NCBI RefSeq assembly: GCF_000699445.3
Contig: NC_067198.1
Span: forward strand, 26,361,536 to 26,425,535
Direction of reading: 5' to 3'
DNA: 64,000 nt
From: Schistosoma haematobium
Taxonomy: Eukaryota; Platyhelminthes; Trematoda; Strigeidida; Schistosomatidae
The notes beneath the pieces were generated by a model, which did no database searches, was not told where the DNA came from, and saw nothing but the letters and a program-made list of their open reading frames with translations. A program made the translations under genes and the position numbers. Below, one piece after another: positions 48,846 to 58,759 of this stretch (within the stretch, counting starts at the first letter, position 1; each line of letters begins with the position of its first letter).

Positions 48846-49160
48846 TTATAAACAAAGATGGATAGTGGCTAGCAGTGGAATGTAGGACGCGCGTTTCGTC
48901 CTATCTGGGACTCGTCAGCTGGATGTACCTGCATCCCAGAATTGATGTTCACTCTGAGACTCGAACCCAGTACTTTTCGCTTTAAACGCTATAGCGTTTT
49001 TTACTTAGCTACTGAGTCCTATCCATCTTTGTTTATAATTCTTTTGACTTAAGACAATATCGAGGCAATAAGCACAGTATGCACATATGTCAATAAGAGA
49101 CTGATCAATTGCAGTACTAAACATCAATGGGATGATTCAAGTAAACAATAGCAAGTAAAT
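48846..49160 (-). mobile_element. Family A SINE with perfect short inverted termini
   Basis: The unit starts and ends with an inverted repeat: about 23 bases at 48843-48865 are the complement of 49018-49040 (core AAACAAAGATGGATAG). Inside, on the minus strand, are a tRNA-like head (B box GGTTCGAGTCTC) and a ribozyme at 48877-48936. The monomer's linking segment continues in the opposite sense to about 49160, so this too is a fold-back arrangement. Confidence 0.75.
48877..48936 (-). ncRNA. Hammerhead ribozyme, family A, core intact
   Basis: Minus strand: CTGACGA, stem II GTCC/GGAC with loop CAGATA, GAAA, stem III ACGCGCGT, cleavage GTC. Stem I has two mismatches on the 3' side (CTACATTCC against the family CTGGATTCC). 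This is the best-preserved family A core in the window. Confidence 0.8.
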
Positions 49161-50245
49161 TTATGATGTTGAACTAACTAGAAAAATATTTGAATTGAAT
49201 TTTATTGTTTGTTTTTTCTTCATATTATGCATTCTCGTTTTATTCAGACATTTTCATCGATTCGACATGGTTCGTTAAAACCTAATCACAAACGGGATTC
49301 ATATTGACAAAGAAAAAGTTTGATAAGACTATGGAGATAGGAAAAATGGATTTTAAATTCACCAGTAGACCATGATATATATTAGATTACCAAATTTTAT
49401 TTTTTTACCTTTCGTTATGATTAATTGTTGCATTCAAGAGTTAGCATTAATTAAAAACTAAAATTAAATGTTACATTTAGTTGACTTTCACACTGAAAGA
49501 TCCACAAAGGCATATTCTAATTAAAATAAACCATCAGAGTAAAGTTCTGAAGAAAATATAACGGATATTCAAATGTAACAATTGATTTTGGTAAATACTA
49601 AAGGGAGGAAATATCTAAGTCATGTTTACTACTTCAAACAAATATTTCGTTTGATTTTGTAAGTAGTATATAGTGCGGAGTGATGAATTTATGTCTACAG
49701 GAAAATGTTTCAACCCAAAGATCCCATAACAATGCAAACACACAAAACCACAGTTATACTTAAACCCATGTCACTTGGTTTACACTGTAATTGTGATAAC
49801 CATAAAGTCATTAAGTTTAAATCTAGATGTCATCTCTGCCATCACTATTCTTAACAAAATCCCAACGTCATTAGATCGTTTTTCTGTTTTTATCGTTACG
49901 TGATTGAACTTCATCGGTTATGCCTTTTTATTAGAATTTCAGTAAGTGCGTTTCATATTTAATCATCAGTGAGTGAAAAATGATCATTTCGTTCACTTTA
50001 AAGATATTCACCCCTATGTTGTTTGTAGTGGTTTTCAGTAGCTAAATTAAGAAAATGCATATATAGCTTAATACCAGATAGTAGACTTTCAAAATAACTA
50101 ATAATTTCTTGCCACCCACGTTTTGCATTGTTTATAAGTTTCAGCTTTAGAATTTTTGTTTATCATCTTAATTGTCTAAAACAACTTAAAGAATGAAATT
50201 CTTATGAATTCGGCTTTAATAAAAAGATTTATAATACATAAGCAG
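49161..50245. other. AT-rich DNA between family A copies
   Basis: No ORF or recognised repeat. The patch at about 49690-49890 is less AT-rich but shows no motif. Confidence 0.5.
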
Positions 50246-50450
50246 AAATGGATGGTGGCTAGTAGTGGAATCAAGGACTCATGTTTTATCCTATTTGGAA
50301 CTCGTCAGCTGGATGTACCTGCATCCAAGAGTTGATGTTCAATTCGGGACTGAAACGCAGTATCGTTCGGTCCAGATAGCCACTAGCTTGTGCAACTGAA
50401 TGAAGATTAATTCAATGGTTGTTTGAATTTTCCCATTCGTGTTCAAGACC
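50246..50450 (-). mobile_element. Family A SINE, ribozyme mutated
   Basis: Minus strand: tRNA-like head remnant, then the hammerhead at 50267-50326 with CTGACGA intact but AAAA in place of GAAA, so the core G12 is lost. Stem I and the GTC triplet are present. Confidence 0.7.
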
Positions 50451-50889
50451 GAAATCGGTCATTGTTGTATATCCTTTTTTCTTACGTTATAAAATGAAAT
50501 GGATTGTTCTATAATACTTTCTTGAGTGAAATAACCGATTATATAATTTAAACAATCTTAAGTTGTTTGACGCAACCATACTAATTTATGCGAGTCTCAC
50601 TTATGGTTGAAGACAAGGCTTTTAAAAATGTAATTTTACATTGGATTTTAAGTATTATTAAGAATAATTACTTTTATAGATTCCCAAAGTTTAAATTAAC
50701 CTCCATCACAAACCGACCCTATCCAGAACGTCATTAAATGCATGGATGACAAAGTTTGAAAAGAGGTCCTGAAATTTTAGAGAGAGGATCCGATTCATGG
50801 AGTAAAGTTATATTGGGAGTGGTACATAGATCTCCCATAGGATTAGGTGATGCTCTTACGGTAATATTAACTCATTAAAACCGGAAATA

Positions 50890-51045
50890 TAGACTCAGCG
50901 GTCTTAATTCTCGGTTCAAACCTGCTTTAATAACTGGATATGCGCTGTTAAATAGTCACTTCACTGAACAAGACATCTGTCCGGTGCTCATTGCTTCATA
51001 ATGGTTCTATAGTTGATGTCAGTTCATGATGTTGACTAACTTCAA
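50890..51045 (+). repeat. Degenerate family B SINE
   Basis: Faint plus-strand copy: ACTCAGCGGTCTTAATTC, then GGTTCAAACC as B box, ATGCGCTGTTAAATAGTCAC in place of the ribozyme 5' half, and a decayed right arm near TCAGTTCATGAT. The ribozyme core is lost. Confidence 0.5.
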
Positions 51046-52355
51046 ATAGAATAGTATTGATCTGCTAGGTTTTCGCATCCTATTAAAGAATAAACCAAGG
51101 TGAATAATTATAAAATATCGTCATTACTTGCATAATGATATTTTTTCGTTTTTCATCACTTTACTTAAGTAAATAGTAAAGGTAATAATCACGAATTAAA
51201 AAAGGAGAACCTGAAATAACTTTGTAAACGTTGGAACAAAATATAGCACAACCAGCAGTGCCGTTAAATGGGTGACTTAGAAAATATTTTGCACATATAG
51301 CTCAGGCTTTAAGTTGCGTAAGACTTAAGCTCCTACAATGTAAAGTAGACTTCGGAGTGAACTTCTTGGAATCTTCAATTTGATGTCAAAAGATTAGTCT
51401 GCGGCTAAATATCCTAGGTCTGTTACATGTTGCAAAATAACAGAAGTAATTGATCTAAGTTGTTTTTTGCTAAACATACGAGATAATGCTTTCACGATCC
51501 AGTAAGGAAGCTACTTAAACAACCGACCAAGTTACACTAAACCAGGTTTAATTAATGCTGAATTTATCAGTACTCTCATCTTATTCTTCATGTGGATGTA
51601 TATAAGTGGACAACTACGGTATGCTATACGACGATTTGCTGAGTGGAACATCTTATTTAGTTGATTATTTTAAAAACCATCATATAATAGTGACCATATT
51701 ACTGATATGCAATAATAAACCAGAAATGGAATCATTTGTTCTAAGCAGGACTTAACAATAATCTCTTTTGTGGTAGATTACTAACAAGATGTTCACTGAA
51801 AGCAGCTAACAGTGAAACAGTAGGAAATCTGTTACACAGCGTAATGTCTAAACTGACTTCTACTGCTAATTATCATCAAATATAATAGACTGCTTTGTTT
51901 GCATATCCTTGCACACATAATTGAGTTTACGGATTAGAAATTCAAAGGTTCTTCTACACTCACCGAGACTGAATTTATGTTTTCCTGTTATATCATGACA
52001 CTTGAGTATTGAAGTTCTACCCTATAACTCTTGTCTGTCTAGGATTATGTATGATTTCAAAAATAAATTAAATGGATAATATTTATTGATTAATAACTGT
52101 TTACACGGAAAGAATATGCTGAAATTAGTTGTATTGAACACTGAACACTCAAAGATAAAAGTGTGGTGTACATAATAGATACAGTAAACTGAATCACATT
52201 TTATTATTCTATCATAGAATGGGCATTTCTAAATTCTAAAGTTATCATTACCTCTCAATAATAAATATCCTTAAATAAAATAAACTAATCATGAATGAAA
52301 TATTCAGTGATTCGATAACCCACTAATGTTTATATAAACGAACGTAATATGACGG
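51046..52355. other. Unclassified DNA, possibly an old repeat
   Basis: Base composition is slightly more balanced than neighbours from about 51200 to 51950, which suggests a decayed element, but no frame or motif survives. Confidence 0.35.
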
Positions 52356-53250
52356 AGACCTTCTGACTCCTAGGGCAGAGTTTAAGGACAACACTGTGGA
52401 AGCTTCTTCGACACTACGGCGCACTTGAGAAGATAGTCAATGTCATACGAATTTGTATGATGGATTAAACTGCAAAATCGTACATGGAGGACAATTGACA
52501 GACTCGTTCGAGGTAAAGACCAGTGTCAGGCAAGGTTGCTAATTCTCACCCTTTCTCTTTCTCCTGGTGATCGACTGGATCATGAAGACGTCAACATCTG
52601 AAGGGAAACGTGGGATACAGTAGACATCTAGGATTCAGTTGGACGATCTAGACTTCGCAGATGATCTGGTTCTTCTGTCGCAATCGCAACAACAATTACA
52701 GGAGAAGACGACCAGTGTGGCAGCAGTCTCAGTAGTAGTAGGTCTCAACATACACAAAGGGAAAAGCAAGATGCTCCGATACAACACAGCATGCACCAAT
52801 CCAATCACAATTGACGGAGAAGATTTCGAAGATGTAAAAACCTTTACATATTTGGGCAGCATCATTGATGAACTTGGTGGATCTGATGCGGATGTGAAAG
52901 CGTGGATCAGCAAAGTATGGGCAGCATATTTACAACTGAAGAACATCTGGAACTCAAAGCAACTGTCAACCAACACCAAAGTCAGGATTCCAACACAAAT
53001 GTTAAGACGGTTCTACTGTGTGGGGCGGAAACCTGGAGAACTACGGAAGCCATCATCCAGAAGATACAGATGTTTATTAACAGTTGTCTACGCGAAATAC
53101 TTCGTATCCGTTGATCAAACGCTATTAGCAACAAGCTACTATGGGAGAGAACAAATCAGATCACAGCGGAGGAAGAAATCAGGAAGAAGTGCTGGAAATG
53201 GATAAGACGCACATTGAAGAAAGCACCCAACTGCATCACAAGGCAAACCA
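52356..53250 (+). mobile_element. RTE LINE relic with inverted 5' scrap
   Basis: RT palm and thumb on plus from about 52388 (GGAAGCTTCTTCGACACTACG) to the fusion with a family B SINE at 53250. The first 27 bases (52356-52382) match the 5' leader of the 59 kb copy near 59035-59060 but in reverse complement. No 3' tail remains. Confidence 0.78.
52639..53205 (+). pseudogene. RTE reverse transcriptase fragment
   Basis: 188 codons starting at [16 protein letters not shown], so the FADD catalytic pair is kept, followed by [19 protein letters not shown] and [16 protein letters not shown]. After that a frameshift loses homology; the continuation ([13 protein letters not shown]) is in another frame at 52902-53114. 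More diverged from the 59 kb copy than the 32 kb copy is. Confidence 0.82.
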
Positions 53251-53560
53251 GGTCTGTTGTGAGATAGTAACTCACTAATGACAATGGTGGATGTGTCGCT
53301 CAATTTCGTGAAGTAGTTGAAGTTAGACATGAACACCATTGGATGCCGGCTCAATGGTTTAGTGGTTAAGCGCTCACACACGGGACTGATAGGTGCTGGG
53401 TTTAAATCTCGCGAGGTGGGATCGTTGATGCGCACTGCTGAGGAGTCCTACAATAGGATGAACTGGCCGTTCAGTGCTTCCAGGTTTTCCATGGTTGTCT
53501 AGCTTCAATTGATTCATGATCTTAACTATTGAATTTACTATAATCTCCACAAAACCCCTT
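53251..53560 (+). mobile_element. Family B SINE fused to an RTE relic
   Basis: Begins abruptly at the end of the RTE relic (AGGCAAACCA then GGTCTGTTG) and lacks the left arm. Head and arm are on plus; the ribozyme has CTGAGGA but GAAC for GAAA. Ends CACAAAACCCCTT. The first 199 bases equal 41422-41620 exactly. Confidence 0.75.
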
Positions 53561-54323
53561 TTCTTATACTAACAAATTATTATTATTTTGTATTGTAGTC
53601 AAAAATTTATCTATTAAATACTTTATAGTAAAACCAAACATGATTCAAAGTTATATGAATCATAACTAAATGTATGATGCATATTTTTCTTACCAGACTA
53701 ATTAAAGTATCATTTGGTTATCAAACTTTATTCAAACTTTATTCAAACTTATCAGTACATAATGATGGTGAAAATCATTCGAATTGCTTCTTTAAACAAT
53801 CTATGAGAAGAACAGTATGCTAAATTTATTAGTACAAAATACTGAATTAAATGTTACTATTGAATATTATTGGCTGGGATGATATTTTCGAATACTAAAT
53901 AGGATGAGAACAAAACACAAGTTTAAAGTTCATTGGTTAATTCATGAAATATTTAAATATAAATTCATAATAATTAAAATAGATTATTGTCTTACATTAT
54001 GCCAATCAATCATTTAGTTAAATACAATAAAACATGATTAATAACTGAAAATATTTACTATGTTTTACGATTTTTCTGAAAAACAATTACTTAGGTTAAT
54101 GAGAATACTACTGATGACTGATCAATTTTTATTATCAGTAATATATATATATATTATAAAATGTGACAGTACTGTTTTAAATTATCATTTGCACTTTATT
54201 ATTTATATTATTCTACTGCTTTTATTTTAAATTACATATAGAAAACAATTAGTGAACATCTATTATAACTGATTACATAATTGATCGTATAAGTAAACAT
54301 AATGGATAGTGTTCATAGATTAT

Positions 54324-54642
54324 ACGGTGGTTAGAGGTAGTCGACAGGAAACCCTGGACCCGGGTTTCGTGCTACTTGGCACTCATCAGCAAGGTGTACT
54401 TGTAATCTTGAGGGAACTCGTGCACCCTGGCGGATTCGATCTCGTGTCACCCAGTTTCACAGTCAGAGACGTTACCTCTGAGCTATCCGAGTCGTAACCG
54501 ACCTCCTGTAGGACTGAGATGTAATTACAATTGATTGATCACTGGTGGCCACATTACAACATGATCGATAGCATTCGATCTGCGCTAATAAGGACTAGAC
54601 ACGTATGACAATGATCACCACCCAGTGATCAATCAATTGTGA
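54324..54642 (-). mobile_element. Family C ribozyme SINE, near-canonical copy with TSD
   Basis: A 319-bp insertion flanked by a 12-bp duplication, TTCATAGATTAT (54312-54323 and 54643-54654). Read on the minus strand it has four parts. First comes a 5' region with an internal inverted repeat around ACCAGTGATCAATCAATTG. Then comes a tRNA-like head with A box TAGCTCAGAGG and B box GATCGAATCC. A hammerhead ribozyme follows, and the element ends near CTACCTC. The A and B boxes fit the pol III consensus. The end carries no poly(A) or simple-repeat tail. The copy shows the full order head, ribozyme, end that the palindromic copy at 4770-5119 has rearranged. Confidence 0.85.
54344..54403 (-). ncRNA. 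Type I hammerhead ribozyme, family C
   Basis: Minus strand: core CTGATGA, stem II GTGC/GCAC, GAAA, short stem III ACCCGGGT, cleavage triplet GTC, proximal stem I CCTTG/CAGGG. The distal stem I has one mismatch against the copies near 4.8-4.95 kb. All catalytic-core bases are intact. Confidence 0.82.
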
Positions 54643-54654
54643 TTCATAGATTAT

Positions 54655-55484
54655 TAATAATTAAATAATCATGTAACATGAATTATTTTTTTATTATTAA
54701 CCCAATGATCATGCAGATTTATTTATTTCTTAACAATCACTTCAAAAAAATAAACAATAAATAAAATTGAATAAATGTAGAAAACACAAGGATATTTTAA
54801 TCGGTTCATTGTGTTTTTTTTTTGTTGTTGTTTAAATATGATAAAGGAAATGAAAATGTAGGTTTTATTTTTCTTTAAATTATAATTTATTTCTAATTTA
54901 TATTCATTAAATGATTTCTAATAGAATAATCTAAATAAAAATGAAGCTGACCAATTGTGAGCATAAATCTAAGGTATCTGTTTGTTTATTTGTTTATTTA
55001 TTTTATTCCAGTAGGGAATTGAGATTTTTGTAAACAATTTTAATTTATTTACTGATTAAATAAAAACAAAAATAAACAGACAGATTTATTTATTTATTTA
55101 TTTATTTATAAGGAAATAATTCCATAGCAAAGTAATCAGGATAAAATAGTAATTAAAATATTTCTTTTTTCCTTTGAGTTCTTTAGAAAATAAAAAATAA
55201 TTTACTAATTGTCAATTAGTAGATGCCAATAAGGTTTCACTTATAATATTAGTCTATTTATATGCCAGATAATTTATTTATAACTGAAAAAATACATATC
55301 TCATTCAAGAGATGTTAGAAAACCTTTGAATTCTTGATAATTATAAAAAGATACTAAAGATGCCCCAAGTATTCGGAGTTTGATAACGCCTTTATGATCA
55401 AACTACGTTAATCCAATGAAGTCAGAAATCAGAAATGAAGAAGTGAGGAAGTTATATTTGAAAGACGATAGATATCTTGAGAAG
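54655..55484. other. AT-rich DNA, simple repeats only
   Basis: ATTT-type tracts and T runs; no gene or element recognised. Confidence 0.6.
55083..55111. repeat. (ATTT)n microsatellite
   Basis: About seven tandem ATTT units. Confidence 0.9.
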
Positions 55485-55666
55485 CATTTAATCTAAGCCG
55501 GCTAATGGTTGTAGGAGATGCGTAGCATGGCATACCCACTCATGATCTGGTGTAGACGCGTGATCAAGCGCTTTCAGCTAAATGTGTTCATTAAAACTAA
55601 TCAGGTCACAATCAAATGTCGAAGACTTACAGAACTATCTATCTTGGGGATTTATTTACCGCTACA
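55485..55666 (-). repeat. Partial Gypsy (CsRn1-like) LTR
   Basis: Reverse-complement match to the first 180 or so bases of the LTR at 37914. The TGTAGCGG end lies at 55666. No internal sequence follows on either side. Confidence 0.65.
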
Positions 55667-57360
55667 ATACTAATATTCATCTTGTTTATGTGACATCTAT
55701 CATTTCATATGGATATTTCTCCAGATATGAATAAATAGTTGAACAAAAATTTAGTTTCATGTATACTAAACACATTAAAATATCTCAACAAATAAAATTT
55801 ATTGATTTCAAAGTTTAATTACATTCACTGAATGTATTACAAAAATTATATTTTTTCCCTCTTAAACTCTATTAAGGGATTTTACGGTTTTCATTTGTAA
55901 ACCAAAGAAACAATGAAAAATTGAATTATTTGTTATTATTATTATTATTAAATTGAATTTTATTTTTATTCGAGTCTAATGTGAACCATAAAAAGAAAGA
56001 AAATGAAACCTGTTTAAAACACTATCAAATGATACTGTGTTAAATTTTCCCAGTAGTTAGTCTGTTTTAAATCATCAAGTATGACTATCATTTAAACATG
56101 GAGATAGAAATTTTAAACCACTTTCTAATAGAACAATAGAAACTGACTGAGAATTGTACTAAAGCGTTTGAGTAAATCTATTACAATCAGTTAGTGTGTG
56201 TTTTTCACATTGACTGAATGTTTCCGCTTTTTTATGTGTAAAACAATGTGTTCATGATGTGTAAATTTTTCTTCTAGGTTTTTTATGTGAGAAACTTTCC
56301 CAATTTAAAAACATTTAATTGGAACAAATGAATCAAAATGAATACTAGGTTTCATTAAACATACTGTGACATAATGTAATTTCTCGAAGGTTTGAATTCA
56401 TTTGATTTTTTTAAATCATGAATCAAGTTAAATGATTAAATAATATTGGAGTCACTTGTCAACTATTTATACTACAAAGTGGTGGTTTTTTACGAATACA
56501 TATTTTGATAATTATGTTCAAGGAAGAACAGCGAACTCATGACAAACAATAAAGTATCATGTTCAGTTTGTTTGCGTTAATGTACACTTATACAGGCAAA
56601 TTGTTTTAAATAGAAAAGATGATTGTCCGTTTGAAGCAAATGAAAGAGAAAGAAAATCATGAAGATGTTGCTAATAATTGATTAATAAATGTAAAATAAC
56701 ATAGAAAGATGCTATGAACCGTATATATGAGATAGGTATGAACAGTGACTCATTCGCCAACTCTCTGTACAAAACCGGTTTGTTTAATCACTCATTTCAT
56801 CATTTTACTAAACCTATTTGTCATTTTACATAAATTCCAGTTAACGTTATGTTATTCAGTCATACGATTCTGATACTGGCGTGCATGCTTATTACATGCA
56901 AAGGGAACCGATTACTTGAGTGAAAAGACTAATAATGAGTAGAAAACTGTACTGGCAAGCCAAATCTAGATACGCACAAAAATACTATTATATATATGTT
57001 CCCTAGACAATTAGCATGAATTCCGACCAATAGCGGTTAACCATCATCATCTCACAACTATCGTGCTCATATACACTTAATGTGACTGAGACAGGATGGT
57101 AAAAAATCAGGTTTACTCAAAGCCGCTCACCCTTTAGTTTAAGAGACCTTGAATGGCCTGGTATGAGGCGGCCATCCTGTATTTCAATCACTATAGGTTT
57201 GATGGATGTCCGTTGAGTTGCACGAATATTTAGTGTTCTCATATTTAAGTGATTTTTTATTGCAGCACAACCACAGAATCATTGCGAAGAACATTAATTT
57301 AGCTCACTTTGTCTTGTAGTGCACAGGTTGGATCGATCGTTGCTGATACGTTGTTGATAC
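55667..57360. other. AT-rich DNA, nothing recognised
   Basis: A short (TTA)n run lies near 55930-55950. A patch at 57000-57360 has higher GC (GGCCTGGTATGAGGCGGCC near 57155) and may be repeat-derived. Confidence 0.5.
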
Positions 57361-57361
57361 G

Positions 57362-57398
<37 letters not shown>

Positions 57399-58405
57399 GC
57401 TTTATTCAGTATTATGTTTTAGTACAATATAGAATTCTCAGCACAGGGTATTTCAACAAGTTACTTACGAAACAACAAAAAAACAGTAACAAATACAAAA
57501 AAATAAAAAGGTTTTAAAAAAAACGGAAAAACTGTACAACTTTTAAAATTAAAGACATGTTAAGAATGCAGGAAGACCAAGACAGATCAGAGGAAAAGGT
57601 GACACCAAGATAATTGACCTTCGACACTGTGTTTATCAAAGAGTCTCCGATGATACAAGCAATATGAGATCCCAAAGTGGAGTTTAGATGCCGTTCATGC
57701 CTAATGCTAAAGTTAACAACTTGACATTTAGACGGATTAAGCATGAGACCATTACCAACAGATCAACAATCAATACGAGACAAAATTCATTCATTTCTAT
57801 GGGATGTAAAGAGGAAGATATAGACATACATACAGTAAGAACATCCGCATATTTCACAAAAGTGTTTTCTGTGGAAGATGGCAGATCATGCAGAAAAAGA
57901 GAAAAGAGGAGGTGAAAGAACAGCTCCTTGTGGTACACCTTCATGAGACAGTAGAGACTCTGAACACTTTCCTCCAAACACAGTGTACTATTCCCTTCCA
58001 GAGAGGTAGGAACATAGCCAGTTGGTTATCCAGCTGTCAGTGTTGACGCTGATTAACTTGTTAAGTAAACGTTGTCTTGGTATAGAATCAAAAGCTGAAG
58101 TATAGTCCAGAAAAGCACATCGAACATACTTCTTACCCTTTTCTAAGTTGTACACTATGTTGTGATGCAGAACAGCAACAACATCTAAAGTGCTTCTTTT
58201 GCGTCTGTAAGCAAATTGATATGGATCAATATGCTCTTTTATCACAGGCTGAAGTGGGAGTAATAATAATTTTTCCATTGTTTTGAGGAAGGGTGAAGTT
58301 ATTGCAATAGGTCTAAATTTTACATTCTTATCACCAGATTCTTTCTTGGGTACAGGAATTATCTTCATCTTTCTCCACATTTTCGGTATGAGATTAGATG
58401 AAAAG
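57361..58405 (-). mobile_element. CR1-like LINE, 5'-truncated, with (AAT)n 3' tail
   Basis: The left end on plus is (TTA)n at about 57363-57398, which reads as an (AAT)n tail on minus. The RT gene runs leftwards from about 58380. Short simple-repeat 3' ends are usual for CR1-like elements. The 5' end is cut near 58405, before the RT start. It is a different clade from the RTE copies in the window. Confidence 0.82.
57514..58380 (-). pseudogene. CR1-like reverse transcriptase, broken
   Basis: Minus strand: KIIPVPKK, FRPIAITSPFLKTMEKLL and CAFLDYTSAFDSIPRQRLL (first catalytic Asp, 57988-58380). A frameshift follows, then TFVKYADVLTV (57684-57977), where the catalytic YADD has become YADV. A third frame holds KCQVVNFS and VSKVNYLGVTFSSDLSW (57514-57744). 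Two frameshifts plus loss of a catalytic Asp make it inactive. Confidence 0.85.
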
Positions 58406-58415
58406 CGTCTGTTTC

Positions 58416-58684
58416 ATCAATCAAAAGTAAATGTCTGAAGGAAAAAGATTAAGAAGATCTAAGAAAAGAATTGGAATAGGGTATGATTGCTGAGGAAATG
58501 AAGGGACAGTGAAGTCTGAGAAGATTGATTGATATTTGCAAAAGGAACAGTCAACTTTGAGACAATTGATTGACATTTTGCAAATTAGGTATTTACTGTA
58601 TGGTTCTCAGATTTTACTAAAATATTCTGTGATTTTGTGTTCATATGCATTCGATTATCCCCACTTGTGTTCTCGTTCACTACA
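58416..58684 (+). mobile_element. Short LTR-like element, left end missing
   Basis: Same family as 31952-32214. It ends GTTCTCGTTCACTACA; the TGTGGTG end is absent where it meets the 5' end of the CR1-like copy. It sits between that element and the long RTE copy. Confidence 0.7.
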
Positions 58685-58759
58685 TCAGTAGTATTTTCTT
58701 CAGTTAGTGAATTATTGTTGCGACGAATGATTGGTTTCTAATAATTACCTACTGATGTT

